Shown piece after piece: positions 51,401-63,344 of a stretch of DNA of 64,000 nucleotides. The DNA comes from Sceloporus undulatus (Eukaryota; Chordata; Lepidosauria; Squamata; Phrynosomatidae): contig NC_056525.1 of assembly GCF_019175285.1 (NCBI RefSeq), forward strand, positions 127,134,267-127,198,266. Direction: 5' to 3'. The notes beneath the pieces were generated by a model that ran no database searches, had not been told where the DNA came from, and was given only the letters and a program-made list of their open reading frames with translations. A program made the translations under genes and the position numbers. Position 1 is the stretch's first letter. Each line of letters starts with the position of its first letter.

Positions 51401-54400
51401 ACGGACGCCAGCCCCGGGGCTGGGGGGCAAACTGTGGACCCACACTTGGCCCAGGGGAGGTGGAGCCCGGAGGAGCGAGCTCACAGCATCAATTGGCTAG
51501 AACCTCCGAGCGATCCGCCTAGCCCTCCAGTCCTTCGGCCAGTCAATCCCCACAGGTCAGTCCTCGGCGTACAGACAACATCACCGCCAAGGCTCACATA
51601 AACCACAAGGCGGCCAAGATCAGGTGCCCTCATGGGGGAAGCCCAGGCTCTGCTGTCATGGGCAGAGACGAATCTGCTGTCCCTAGAGGCCGAACACCTC
51701 AGGGACAACTCAACAACCGCACAGATTGGCTCAGTCGGACCGATATAGACCGGGAGAGTGGAGTCTTCATCCGGAGGTCTTCCAATCCATAACAGAGATG
51801 ATGGGCCGCCCGATCCTGGACCTGTTTCGCATCGCCGGCCAACGCCAAGACCCCCAGGTTCTTCTCAAGGTTCAAGACCCAGGGGGCAGAAAACTCGACG
51901 CCCTAAACTGCAGCTGGCCAGAGGGCCTCTTTACGCTTTCCCCCAGTCGCTACTATCACGCCTTCTGTCCAAAATCTAACGACGAGATCAACAGACATCC
52001 TCATGCGCCCCCGGCCTGGCCGAGACGCCCTCGTGTTCGGGAGATTCATCCAGTCCATCACAGCCTGCCCCTCCCACCAGGCCAGACCTGTTGGCTCAGG
52101 GCCAGATCATCACCCAGATCCCGCTGTCGTCACTTCCACGCTGGAAATTGAAGGGACATGTACCACATACGGCTACTCCTCTGAAGTAATCGAGTCCATC
52201 CTGGCATCGAGGCGTCCATCCACCATGAAGATCTATGAGTACACCTTCAGGGCTTTAAGAGATGGGTGTAAGAGAAAAAAGGACGTCATTCAAATCTCTG
52301 TTGCCACAACTCCATTCTCCAAGACGGCTTCGGCCAGGCTCGGCCCACACAAAAGACAGGGGCAGCAATCACTTCGACTACGCCACACGAACAGGCCGCG
52401 GCGATATCTCACACCAAACAATTAGGAGGTTACTCAAGGGAGTCTCCAACAGGCGCCCAACAAACACCGATTCCCTCGTGGGACCTACACAAGGTACTGT
52501 AGCCCGGACGATACAGCCTTTCGAGCCGCTGAGGGAGGCGTCTCTCAAGTTCCTCACCTCAAGAGCTCATCCCACACGCGCACAATCGGCCCGCAAGTAT
52601 CGGAGATCGGACGTGTCGTGAGGAAAGAACTCTGCGCCATTAGACCTGATTCCGTTCTGTTGAGGCCAGACCCCACCTTTATCCCAAAGGTAATTCGATT
52701 TTCCACTCCTCCCAGGACATCGTCTTTGCCCACCCTTCTGCCCTCACCCGACCAGTGAGTTGGACAGGGCTGGCATACCTTGGACGTCCGCAGAGCCATA
52801 AAATATACCTCAAAGGACGGCGGCCTTCAGAAAGTCAGAATCACTCTTCGTCTCCTTCCAACCGCGATCCAAGGGTAAAAAGGTATCAGCGTCGACACTG
52901 TCAAGATGGATCAAGGTCTGCATACTTGAATGCACAAGGCCTGAACCTACCTCCGCCAAACGGCACTTGGCACATTCCACCAGAGTGCATCCACTCGGCT
53001 GCTTCTCCCACATGCACCCCCTGGCAGAAATCTGCCGAGCGGTACCTGGAACTCCCTCCACGTTTGCCAGACACTACAAGCTCGACAAGTCCGTCGGCCG
53101 AGGCAGCCGTTGGCCGCAGGGTTCTTCAAAAATAGTGCCCGACTCCCCTACACCAGCAGGCCCCCACTGGTTGGGCACACTTTTGTAAATCCCAACATCA
53201 GGATGCTCGGCCCTTCTCGCTGGGAAATGGTACGTTAGTACTTACCTGAGAGACGTCCTTTCCAGAGAGAAGGCGGGCATCCTCCCACCCTGTCTAACTG
53301 CAGCCGCCTATGGGTCCAGGGTCGGGGCACACACTGCTTTCTCCTTTTTTCCGTTCTCATCCCTCCGAGCTTCACGCCTCTACCTCCTAGAGGCCAAGTC
53401 TGGATACCAATGCATCTCAAGATTTACCAGTCGCTGGGCTGGTCACTGACTGAGGTTTCTGGGGGTCGCTCCGCCCATGGAGGCGGGGCCGGGCCCCGGG
53501 CCTCTGCTTTAAATTTTCCGTCCTGCCTCCAGGAGCCTTAGCAGGCGACAACCCAACATCAGGATGCCCGGACCTTCTTCTCTGCTGGAAAGGACGCTCT
53601 CAGGTAAGTACACGTACCAATTAGTAGACCATGTGGAGGATCCTGGGAATAAAAAGTAGTAGTAGTCTGAATGTACCTGCCCTGTGTAATGACAAACCTG
53701 TCTGCAACCTAATGCACAGCATGTCATCCTGAGGAGGAGTGGTTCAAAGTGGGAGTAGAAAGAAAATGGTAGGATTCAAAGTTGAGGATTAACATTGTAA
53801 ACTTTTTTGTTCAGTTTTTATCACTATAAACAAACATGTAGAACAAAGCAAGCGAAACACAGACAGAAAAACACAACACAAACTCCAATTATTATTATTG
53901 TTAATTATATTAACAATAAAAAACATATATAGTACTTCCTTCCCTAGCTTGTCCTCTCATTTCTGTACACTTTAAAAAAACCTACTTTTCTTTAAAGTTT
54001 AATCAAGAATGTAAACATTGATTTTTCTCCTTCTCAATCTCTTTCTTCGCATTCTAATTTTGCTTTATATGTAACTCTGATGTGTTCATCTATCTTTTTC
54101 CATCTGGCTATGTAAATAAGGAGACCTTGGTCGGGGAATTTATCATTAGCTCAAACAGAGGACGTTCTCTATCCTATGTATACGAATGAGCCAAGTAAAT
54201 AGGTCAACAGAGAAAGTTTTATGAAAACTAATCTGTTTATTTTCATTCACACATAAGACAATCATACACTCGCACAATCATCCAAGAACTAGAGGATATA
54301 TAATTTAGCGTTGGATAATACATGAGGCTTTTCTAAGTGTTATATTCACCTGTATTGGTGTTGTCTCCAGGTCCAGATTGATGAAGACTCAGCAACACGA

Positions 54401-57400
54401 GGGGAAGGAAGGAGGGGGATTGGATTGGAACTATATCAGAACTCAGACTGACATAAGCCTGTCGGAATTCTAACATGGAACATAGACAAAAGATTTGAGG
54501 GACCTTAAATAGGCCAAAATCTTGCCTCAGGCGAAGAGTTTGTTTCCACATTTCAAAGCAAGCCAATCTACATATTAAAGATTGCTTGATCTATAGAAGT
54601 CCTCAAGGTAGAATGGTTCTGGCTGGCAAAGCATCCTGGCCATAAAGCTGCCTCAAGGTGTAAATGATCTTTTCTGTTGGCAAACTTCCTATCTGAGCCT
54701 CTTGATCTATGTTTCAATAGCCTACGTGACCGGTCCGGCTTGCAGTGATGGAGAATCTACGTCAGGTATCCCATCAGGCCTCTGCCATAGGGTCATCAGA
54801 AGAAAAAGTCATACACATTTAGGATTTTAAGGCACCCGTGCTGGTAACCAGCTAACCTTTCGCCAATACATCACAGAAAAAAACAAATACCAGAAAAACT
54901 ATGAGTATAACTTCACACAATCTGTTCTGTTTTCTCTTTCTCCCTTTTTATTGGGTAGCCCTCTTTTAGAGCCCTTAGGTCTGTGATGACTGTTAGGTCT
55001 TCTTTAATCAGTTTGGACTAAATAATCCTTTACTAGGTCCCAATCCTTGTCAAATTTATCTTTGGGGACTTCTCATAGTAACATCGTTAGTTTATCATTG
55101 ACCATATATTCTGCTAATTTGTCCTTCCATTCGCTTATCTTAGGAGTTTCAGCTTCTTTCCATTTTTTAGCCAACGGCGGGTTACAGACCACCGAAAAGA
55201 AGGGGTCTGGCTCCGCCTCCGCTTGCAGCGTTCGGGAGCCGCAGCTTTTAAACCGCACAGCTCCCAGACGCTGCAGAGGAGCGCGGAAATCGCGCTCCTT
55301 CTCAGGTCCCAGAAGAGACACCGCGAGGCACTAGTCGTGCGCTTACGTCATCATTTCCGGGGTGTGACGTGCGGACGCAGTGCGTCCGCTGAATCAAGAT
55401 GGCGGTGGCCATGTGGAACGGCCGTCACCATTTTGTGCGTGCGGAGCGTGTACTAGGGTTAGGGGGTGCGGGAGCACCACCCCTTCCTAACCCTAGTACG
55501 CGCTCGTCGTGTACTATATGGCGGTTTGTAACCCGCCAACGTTACTCTAGCAGCAGTAATCATGTAGTACATAATTTTCCCGTATTGTCTTTCAATTTTT
55601 TCTTCTGCCATTCCTAGAATGAAGATTCCCACGGATAGTTTTATTTTAGATTTTAAGGTAGTATTTATAATATCACAAATCTGTCTCCAATATTTATGTA
55701 CTTTTCCACATGACCACCACATGTGTAACATAGAGCCTTTATTTTTTCTGCACTTCCAACACCTGTCACTGGTATTCCCATAAATCTTGCTTAATCTTTC
55801 CAGGGTCAAGTACCATCTAAATTGGACTTCGTAGTAATTTTCTTTTACCTGTACCGACAACGTATGTTTAGTTCCTTTTTCCCAGTTCAACTCCCATTCG
55901 TTCAGGTCTATAACTTCTCCTGTGACCACCTTACCATATAGTCTTTTACACTGTATATACTGACTTTTCATGTTTTCAGTCATTATCTATATATAAACTT
56001 CTCATTCTGCCTTTTTTGTGCTTTGGGTAAGCTGGGGAGGAAAAGAATCCAGCCAGTATAAAGCAACTGGGAGAGGCTATTGCATTAAATGTTACAAACA
56101 GAATTTTTGAAGCTGTATGAAAAGTATCTTGTATCATTTAGAGTGGTTCAGATACCATAGTTAAAATCAAAATACTTCAGCCTAATCCCAAGTAACCATG
56201 CAAATTTTTGGAGCCTGTATTAGTTGCTCAATGACAATTTGTTGCTGTTCCTTCTAGTTCAAAATCTGCATTAACCAGGTGTGAAATGCACTGTCGTTAA
56301 ACTTCTATGCTAGTTTTGAATTTAATATTGTAAGGCAACCTTCTCAAGTCAATGTTTGGCAGAGTTTCTCAGCTTGCTTCTTCTCTACAGCTTAGCTATA
56401 TATCTTTGTTATGTATGTGGGTCTTTTCTAAACCAGATGATCATCTGACTTTTCTTATTTTGTGCAAAATGATTCAATGTTTGTTTCTTTTGAACTATTG
56501 TGTAGGATACTAGCTCTTCTGACTCCAGAAGAGTGACTTCTGTTAGAAGAAAAACTATAGACCGTGGTGGTGTAAACTTCAATAGCACTGCACATCTTTC
56601 AAGAGGCACGGTGTCTCTCAGGAGAGGCAACCTGTTTGGTCAGATGCCAGCTAAGAGGATGGTTTCACAAATTCCTCACTTGCCGGTAAGACTTCTCTTA
56701 GGCATAGCAGACTATATGCTTGAGGTTCAACCAGATTTTAATATCATTGTTTCAGCCTTGCTACAGAGAAAATGCGGAGAAGATAAATGGGATGGCTGCA
56801 AGAGTTCATCAATTGGTAAAAGCTAAGAGTTTGGGGCTGATTTAAACTCTTTATACGTAGAAGAAACACTATAATAAATTATCACTAATTAATGGGCAGG
56901 AGTTGGGGATTTTGATACCATTAGTTGTATCTGGCTCCAAAAACAATGGGGGAAAACAGGGCTTAAGAGAAGATGAAGAAGGGTTTGAAAACCACTGAAC
57001 TAAAGTAATATGAGTTTACCTATAGGTTAAGACATCAACAAATCTACTCACTGGGACAAGTGTCTATAGACCTCTGATAGTTGGGGATAGCAGCAGCATA
57101 GAGTTCCCTACCTCAGGTCTCCAGTACAGATTTTGAATAAGTAAGAGACTGCAGATGCAGAAGAGGCTCCACTTTCTTATCTTCTTCATGCTTACAAAAA
57201 TGGGAAGTAGCTTCTTTAGATTGTCCAGTTGCTAAAATAAGATGAGAACATAGTTTACTATCTGGGTCTCTTGCTTTTGATGAATATGTTTATATTAAAA
57301 ATAATACATATTCCCTTGACCCTCTGAGTCATGGTATGGGCAAAATGAATTGGGTTGCAGGCCACAAAAGCCCATCTCCCCCCAAAATGTGTCAGACTTC

Positions 57401-60400
57401 AAGGTACCACAGGACTCTATGGTAATCTATTCTGGAGCATATGTTTATAGCATCATTATGTAAAGGACAGATGCTGTCCTCAGAACTGGAGAAACTAGCA
57501 ATTCTTAGTAAGGCTTTCTCTACATGAAGAATTATGAGTGAAAATATAAAATCTGGGCACCATTTAAACCATATCTACAGAATTAAACCTCTTATTTTCA
57601 TTCCAGGCAAAAGATGATCCTCAGATAGGCTTCCTTCTTAGTAAGCAGTGGACTTTATACAGCGTCACCCCTCTATACAAATTCTCTTACGGACAGCTGC
57701 AGGCATATTCCAGACAGCTGAGTCTTTTTATTGCTGCTGAAAAGCAAAAGAACCTTGTTATGGAAGCTGAACCTGATCTTCCATATAAAGTAAAATTCTC
57801 TTCACTCTCAGCTTTGAAAATGACAGAACGTGAACAGGCATCAGTCCTTATTCAGGTAGGTAGTGTAGTTCTTAGTTTTGATACCAGCATATATTTTTAA
57901 AGAACTAAATTTAAAGATTTAAATTACAGCCTAAATCACTAATGAGGAAGATGTTATTTAAGCTTCCTTTTTTCATTGTTTAAATGTAACCTTCATATAT
58001 ATTGAGAGATATGTTTCATTAGGACATAGGCACTTGCTAAGCAATCCTTCTATTTTCAGATTAATGTTCAATTCTTCAAAAATTAGATCCCTTACAACAC
58101 TTACAGACTCCACCACCTTGTTTAGATGTATCTAGTCTAAGTGCTTTGTTTATTATTTGTTTTAATGAAATTTTAATTTTCTTTAAATTTTTAAATTTGG
58201 ATGTTTATTTGTATTTTTTAATCAGTTTTTATCAACCCAGTCTATTTGTTTGTCTTAACATTTCTGAACTATACTATTCAAGACAGATTTAATTCATTCA
58301 GTTATGTATGCCACCATAGTCCCACTTAAGCAGACTAACTTTTTTGGGGACACCAGTATATACATGCAGCATTGCATTGGTGCTGTAGTGCCTGTGCCAA
58401 AGATTTTACCCTCCCTCCTGAAGCCTTTGAATCATCTGGATTTCCCAGACTTCCAAATAAGGTTTCTAGATGCATGCAGAACTGTAGTGAAGGGGTCTAT
58501 TGCCTCACCTTGATTCCACTGATCAAAGCAGAAGTAAATGGATCTCCCCCATTGGTTTTAGGTTAAAGATTCTGTGGTTAGAGTAAGCTATTCTGTCACC
58601 AAGCACGAATGCCTTTATTATGCAATTTCTAACTGTTTGAGAATGTTTCTGTCAGAGTGAATGGGGGAGATAACCCACTGCAGGACATCTTCTGCACACA
58701 TCCACACCTGTTGGATGACAAAGAATCACAAGTGTGATTCCGTCCAATTAAAAAGATTGTATGTACAGTGCTGTGTAAATTTACAGCGCTTTATAAATAA
58801 AGGTTAATAATAAAGTGCCAGTAATTCTGTTTTTATTTTCTGAAGAATCGTTAAAACTTAACTCTTTGTTGATGGCAGTAAACCAGTCAGCGACTTGGAT
58901 GTGTATCTTTCAATATTCTTGAGCAAAGAACAAGTGGGGGTGCCACAGAATATATGGATCACTGAGCAGAGGAACAATAATTTTGATGTAATGCGAGTAA
59001 AGTATTGATCCTGTTTCTTACTCACTAAAACCCTACGGCCTGAAAAGAGACAGGGAGCAGACTTTAGCCCAGTAATAGTAAAAGAACCTAAGAGCCTTGC
59101 TGTATTATACCAAATGTCTTTCTACTCTAGCACTCAGCTGCCTAAAGTAGCCTGGCAGTTACTTGTGAAAAACTCAGAGAGCAACTCACATTTATGGATA
59201 TATTGCTTCTGAACATGGAAGCTGATAGAGCCATTTATAGATCTAAAAGCCATCTACCTAAGCCTGCAATCTTAAGCATTGCTTTGCAGAATAAGACCTG
59301 TTGAACATGCACAGTGTCGGAGTTTTAGGGATCTGTGCCTCCAGGCTTCCTGTGTGTTAGACGCTGTAAAAATTTGTCACTGAAGTAATATTGGGGGAAT
59401 ATCCTATAAGTACATCTTCCTCGTTTTCCCAACAGAGAAAGGCACAACATCTGGTTTTTGGTTTTTCCTCCCACTTGCTTCTGTTAGGCATGAAGAAGAA
59501 AAAACACCTTCCAGTTCCCAGGTGGGGGAATAAGCCCCCTAAAATTCAGTCTTTTTCTTGCTTACACTTCCAGCAAGAGTCAGACATGTTTTCCAACACT
59601 GCATCTTCATCACTTCAGCTGTTTGTTTTCTCCCATTTGGTCTCTGGCTTCCTATTGCCTTCCTCCTTCTTTTCTCTTGCTTTTAAAAAAAAGCACTTTG
59701 TCCCTTTTGCTTCCAGTGCTGTCACTTTTTCCTCTCCAGAAACAGAGGATTTTCAGGCAGGGACAGCTGTGGGGATGTCGAGGAAGGAAGAGAGGTCTAC
59801 TGCCAGCACCAGCAATGCATCTCCCCATCCAACAACACAGTGGCAAGGACTTGCTTTATTTTTGGCAAGAGTACAGTAGGAACCTTGAGTCTAGATAGTG
59901 ATAGGCCAATGGAAAGGGGGCAGCCACTGGAGGGAAATCTCTACATTGCTGTAGCCACCCAGAATCACCACCCAACCTGTTTCAGGCTAGGGAAACACCT
60001 TGGAACTTCAATGACTACATGGAGGCAGTAAGTATCAGTGGGCCCCTACAAAAACAGAGACTGACCATTGAACACCCCCACCTATCCAGTTAGTGGCCTG
60101 GATCCAGACGCTCATACCCTGGGAAACTAAGGGTATGAAATAAGACCAGGAATCCTGAGAGGACAGATGAGGGTTGCATTTTCCCATTCTGTCATGGGAA
60201 CAGCCACACACACACACACCCACATCACTTGGCAGCACACATGGGCTCCAGCAAGAATGCGAAGAACACCTGGGAGAACTGAGGCTTCCTACACTGATGC
60301 TGGTGGCTGCCATCTTGGCCAGGTGGGAGGTAGTTCCAGGAAGAAGTTTGATTCCAAGGTTGATTACCCACAACACCCCCCCCCCAACAAGCGTAGTAGG

Positions 60401-62011
60401 CCTGATGAAAGAAGCCACCAAGATAGTCAAGCCCAGATCCCTACACTCATCTGAAGCTTTCACATGCCCATCCAATGAAAGGATACACTGTCAAAGTGTT
60501 TCATAGGCACAAACAGCTGGATTCTTTCAATTCTCAATTTCAACCCTGTTGGAATTCCTCCTTACAAACAGGCATCTCAAATCTCCTCTCATCTGCAGTT
60601 CTAGAGATACCTTAGCTGACGAACCTAGCACCACCAACAGCACATCACTTTCCCTCTTGGGATTTGCACAGTGTTCAAAGCATTGACTGTGCCAACCTTT
60701 GGGAGGCTGCTCTTAAAGCAGCTATCACAGAAAGTCCTCTTACATACAGCCATCACCCCAGCATGCAGGATCTCCACGCTAGATGCCCTGTCTATGTGCA
60801 GGGAACTGTATGATCAGACCAAAGTTGGTACTGCATCAGATGGACCATGCCTTCATTCCCAAGGTGAACTCTGTTTCACATGTCTGAGGATGTGACTTTC
60901 TTTTGCCCACACCCATCCAAAGAACTGGAAAGGATGTAGCACACTTTAGACATGTGCAGAGCCATAAGAATTTACCTGAAAAGGACAAAGAACATCCAAG
61001 TTTCGAAGGCACTATTCATTTCCTTTCAGCCACGCTCCATGGGAAAGAAGGTCACTTAGTAGGTGGAACAGAATCTATATTGCAACATGCTACCAGTCTT
61101 TTGACTTGATATCTCCAGATGGAGTAGTGGCTCACTAGGAGTTCAGTCACCATGGCACTAGTCACCAGTGCTCTTCTGCAGGAGATCTGTACGGCAGCTA
61201 TGTGGAAGTCATCCTCCATGTTTGTTAGACATTACAAACTAGACATTTTCCAGTCAGCAGAGACTGCTTTTGGAAGGAGGGTGCTACAGCACGTTGTCAA
61301 TAGCTGCCAATACACCCACTTTAGGCAAGAGGGCTTTTTATACAGGATGTTCTGTTCTTCTCTACTGGGAAAAGGAATGTTGGTTTTTACCTACGATATG
61401 TTGAATTCCAGCAGAGAAGGGCTGAACATCTTACCCACCCTATGGATGCTGGCAGAGAGGTCTGGGTATAACATGTATAAATAAATTACAATAGATAGAT
61501 TGTCACCCCCTACAGGGGTCACATACATTATTTTGTTCCTTAACATTAAGTTGAATATTTGTGTAAGTTGTTGCCTTACATTATTTATTTATTTACGGTA
61601 TGTATACCCCACCCTTGAGCCCTAAAGGCTCTCATATGTTTCCAGTTTTTGCACCTGGTTATAATTCTACATTAACAAACAGTGATGTTCCTTTCTATTC
61701 TGATTGAGCTTGGCCTTTGCCTGGTTAGCAACTGACTTTCAGGAGGCTTGCTGTAGTGCTCTGTCTTTATCTAACTCAAAACTGAGTTGAAGACCATCCT
61801 GTTCAGAAAAGCATTCCCAGGCATTGCATGACTATTATTTGCTATTTGACATTTTTAATTTGTTGCCTGTTTTATTAAATCCTTTCCTGTATTGTTATGT
61901 ATTATTTATACTTATTATGCTATTACTTCTTAGTGGACAGGTTTACTCTTATCTATTTTATTGTTTGTATGTACAGCGCTGTGCAAATCTACAACGCTAT
62001 ATAAATAAAGC

Positions 62012-62047
<36 letters not shown>

Positions 62048-63114
62048 TATGCTTCATGGACGAAACAGACCGAGTGTATTAAATATCAGCACAGTAACAC
62101 ATAGTTTGCAGAAACTGGCACTTAAGCATAAGTTTCACTCTTAAAATTCCCCACAAGCATTACTTCTCCCAGTTGACTGCATTCCTTTCTCAGACGAAAT
62201 TATCTTGAATCTCACAGTACCTCTCAGTAGCTGCTTAACCGCCCCAGCATACCAGGCATCTTCTAACATGGCTGCAGTGTAGCTTAGGCAAGGTTAACCT
62301 TAGTATGACAAGGAGCCTGGAAAGGCAACATCCTAACATTTGCTTTCCACATACGAACTGGAAGGTATTTTTTCTTCTTTCTGCCTAATAGGAGCAAGTG
62401 GGAGGAGCACCCATTCTACAGGATGTTCGACCTTTCTCTGCTGGAAATGATAACAGCCAATGTTCCTTTCTACTTACTATGGCAAATTACTTGATTTCTA
62501 AAATTGTTTCAAGCAATTTTCATAGTGGCAATATGCCTCTTTCCCAAATGTATGTTTATCTTTTTCTCTAGATCACACAAAGATCACAGGTGACAGCTGA
62601 AAATGAAGATGATAGAGTGGTATGGATGGGCTGGTTCTGTTGTGCTTGTGGAGATGACATTTTAGAGACTGTAATGGAGGATTTCACTTGTTTGCCTTTG
62701 TTTCTTGTAAATGGTGCAAAGGCTTTACTGGACATTGTTAAAACTTGGCTTCAGCAAATGTTTGATTGTTGTTTCAGTCCCCTACAAATCAGTCCTATCA
62801 GTCTTGCCTGGATGGCTGCAATGTGGTCTGGGTGTAATATGGACAAGTTTACAGTTGCAACAGAATTGACTTTCTCTGCACCATGTCCCACTTACCCTTT
62901 GGATATTTCCTATGCAATCCATCCTGAAGATGCAAAAGCCCTTTGGGATTCAATCCAGAGTACAGAAGGGGAAATCCGACAAGAAGAGGTGGAATTATTC
63001 ATGGAATGTCTATACAATCACTTTCATAGACACTTCAAGATACACCTATCAGCCACAAGACTGGTGAAAGTTTCTACATCTGTAGCCTGTGCCCATTCTA
63101 CTGGGAAAATAAAG
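45436..63114 (+). CDS. CENPL: CENPL, centromere protein L (exons 1-4; last exon outside window)
   Basis: Subunit of the constitutive centromere-associated network; CENP-L pairs with CENP-N and helps hold CENP-A nucleosomes at the inner kinetochore. Exons 45436-45456, 56506-56685, 57607-57855 and 62572-63114 all join in phase 0 and give 331 residues. Human CENPL has 344, so about 20-25 residues remain for a final exon beyond position 64000. Conserved blocks match human (FLLSKQWTLYSVTPLYKFSY, EDFTCLPLFLVNG, SLAWMAAMWSGC, AIHPEDAKALWDS, HFHRHFKIHLSATRLV). The first 67 residues are poorly conserved. Intron 1 (11 kb) holds a DIRS element and an L1; intron 3 holds a second DIRS. Confidence 0.94.
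45500..45665. mobile_element. foldback MITE in CENPL intron 1
   Basis: GGAATTCTGGGAGTTGGAGT and ACTCCAACGCCCAGAATTCC form the central stem around a short loop; outer arms (CGCACTGCAAAAATAACCCG / AAGCGGTGTGAA) are weaker. It sits just downstream of the exon 1 donor. No ORF. Confidence 0.65.
45880..46745. repeat. cluster of LINE and Penelope fragments
   Basis: A minus-strand BovB 3' piece lies at about 45880-46075 (AGTTGGGTCATTTTCGCTTC). The recurring retroposon tail is at 46290-46380, with small base losses compared with the other copies. A Penelope-like terminal piece is at 46395-46560 (CATTTCGCCAGCATCGGTGG), and a plus-strand BovB piece at 46600-46745 (GTGTGCTGGAGAAGAGTGCT). None codes for protein. 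Confidence 0.7.
47085..47300 (-). repeat. BovB/RTE fragment, minus orientation
   Basis: The plus-strand CATCCGTACTTGGTGATGGG and GCTTGGATGATTCTCACTTT are the complement of the BovB segment coding KVRIVQA...YGCE, the same region seen at 21860-21910. Confidence 0.72.
47302..47568 (+). repeat. CR1 LINE 3' end
   Basis: CACCTCAACATTAGGAAGAA, CTGTCAGGGATGCTTTGATT, GGAGTTGGACTGGATGGTCT and the terminal CAACTCTGTGATTCTATGA are the CR1 3' landmarks in order. Confidence 0.92.
47770..53625 (+). mobile_element. DIRS-type tyrosine-recombinase retroelement, near full length, broken
   Basis: About 5.85 kb, close to the usual DIRS length. Inverted terminal repeats start near CCCAGCAGAGAAG (47788) and end near CTTCTCTGCTGG (53578-53589), sharing a long GC-rich arm (GGTCGCTCCGCCCATGGAGG at the right). 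A stretch at about 53223-53270 is complementary to the right terminus, as expected of the internal complementary region. Parts in order: a gag-like region (about 48170-50040), RT and RNase H (about 50330-51900) and tyrosine recombinase (about 52000-53130). It is a fossil with many breaks, more than ten. Some may be sequence error rather than age. It lies in CENPL intron 1 in sense orientation. Confidence 0.86.
53830..55990 (-). mobile_element. L1 LINE 3' part, minus orientation, with nested MITE
   Basis: Minus-strand open segment 55983 to about 55540 codes SMLHMWWSCGKVHKYW, the L1 ORF2 C-terminal Cys/His region, and continues to GKIMYYMITAARVTLA. It resumes after an insertion (55176-55537) with PKISEWKDKLAEYMVNDKLT, a typical L1 ORF2 end. 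The 5' part is missing. The 3' boundary near 53830 is approximate; part of 53830-54900 is unrecognised. Confidence 0.85.
55176..55537. mobile_element. Harbinger-like MITE inserted in L1
   Basis: GGCGGGTTACAGACC at the left and GGTTTGTAACCCGCC at the right are inverted ends, flanked by AAC on both sides (55173-55175, 55538-55540). It shares the CACCATTTTGTGCGTGCGGA...TACTAGGGTTAGGGG interior with 39263-39522. GC-rich and CpG-rich; no transposase. Confidence 0.82.
55991..56505. other. CENPL intron 1 end, nothing recognised
   Basis: AT-rich intron leading to the exon 2 acceptor. No repeat or gene recognised. Confidence 0.45.
56506..56685 (+). CDS. CENPL: CENPL exon 2
   Basis: Acceptor TTGTGTAG and donor GTAAGA. 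60 codons starting DTSSSDSRRVTSVRRKTIDR and ending KRMVSQIPHLP. Ser/Arg-rich and basic, probably disordered. Only weakly like the human N-terminal region (KIPQCSQLQ at the same junction), but length, phase and position fit. Confidence 0.8.
57607..57855 (+). CDS. CENPL: CENPL exon 3
   Basis: Acceptor CATTCCAG and donor GTAGGT. 83 codons with FLLSKQWTLYSVTPLYKFSY and LFIAAEKQKNL, against human FLLHKQWTLYSLTPLYKFSY and AFIVAEKQKGL. Start of the conserved CENP-L fold. Confidence 0.97.
57856..59299. other. CENPL intron 3, left part
   Basis: Contains the recurring retroposon tail at 58748-58813 (GTACAGTGCTGTGTAAATTT). Otherwise unrecognised; short ORFs near 58304-58566 have no family signature. 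Confidence 0.5.
58748..58813 (+). repeat. retroposon 3' tail, L2/MIR-like
   Basis: TCCAATTAAAAAGATTGTAT, TACAGTGCTGTGTAAATTTA and TTTATAAATAAAGGTTAATA. Same family as 29790-29935. Confidence 0.78.
59300..62460 (+). mobile_element. second DIRS-type element, internally deleted and decayed
   Basis: The left part (about 59390-59900) resembles the opening region of the 47770 element, including the CTCTTGCTTTTAAAAAAAAG stretch. The segment 61152-61330 codes SMFVRHYKLD and FGRRVLQ, the end of the tyrosine recombinase. A complementary region follows at about 61345-61460, and the right terminal repeat lies near 62390-62445 (CTTTCTCTGCTGG). RT sequence is largely absent. A later retroposon with a (TAA)n tail lies at about 61560-62045. 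A broken fossil with many breaks, older in appearance than the first copy. Confidence 0.72.
61900..62045 (+). repeat. retroposon tail with (ATA)n microsatellite
   Basis: GTACAGCGCTGTGCAAATCT and TATATAAATAAAGCATAATA, followed by about 14 ATA units. Inserted within the second DIRS element. Confidence 0.8.
62572..63114 (+). CDS. CENPL: CENPL exon 4
   Basis: Acceptor TTTCTCTAG and donor GTATGG. 181 codons carrying most of the conserved protein: VVWMGWFCCACGDDILETVM, EDFTCLPLFLVNG, LDISYAIHPEDAKALWDSIQ and HFHRHFKIHLSATRLVKVST. This is the part that contacts CENP-N in the known complex. The frame then leads to human-like LCHKYL sequence expected in the next exon. Confidence 0.98.
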
Positions 63115-63251
63115 GTATGGGTATGTCACTCATCAGTAACAGCTAATTAAGAGAAGCTTTCCTTTTAAAGAAGAACTCTGCATTTAAAAAAAAACCCCGA
63201 ACAGTATTGGAGTCTATTTGATCATGTGCAAAATCCTAGAAATGACAAACT

Positions 63252-63344
63252 AGTGGTACTCAAACTTTTTACTCTTGGGACACCCTTTGCATCTACATGT
63301 GGACATTGCCCCCCTCCACTTGAAGCAATATATGAATAAAAATA
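63252..63344 (+). repeat. hAT-like element end (truncated)
   Basis: AGTGGTACTCAAACTTTTTA followed by CTCTTGGGACACCCTTT resembles the terminal sequence of hAT elements. Only the left end is present, next to a mariner-like MITE. Confidence 0.45.

Noticed and set aside
56409-56630. Minus-strand ORF opposite CENPL exon 2
   Set aside because: Shadow of the coding exon; no splice signals or homology.
58304-58566. Short plus-strand ORFs in CENPL intron 3
   Set aside because: Under 70 codons, overlapping in two frames, no splice sites or recognisable family.
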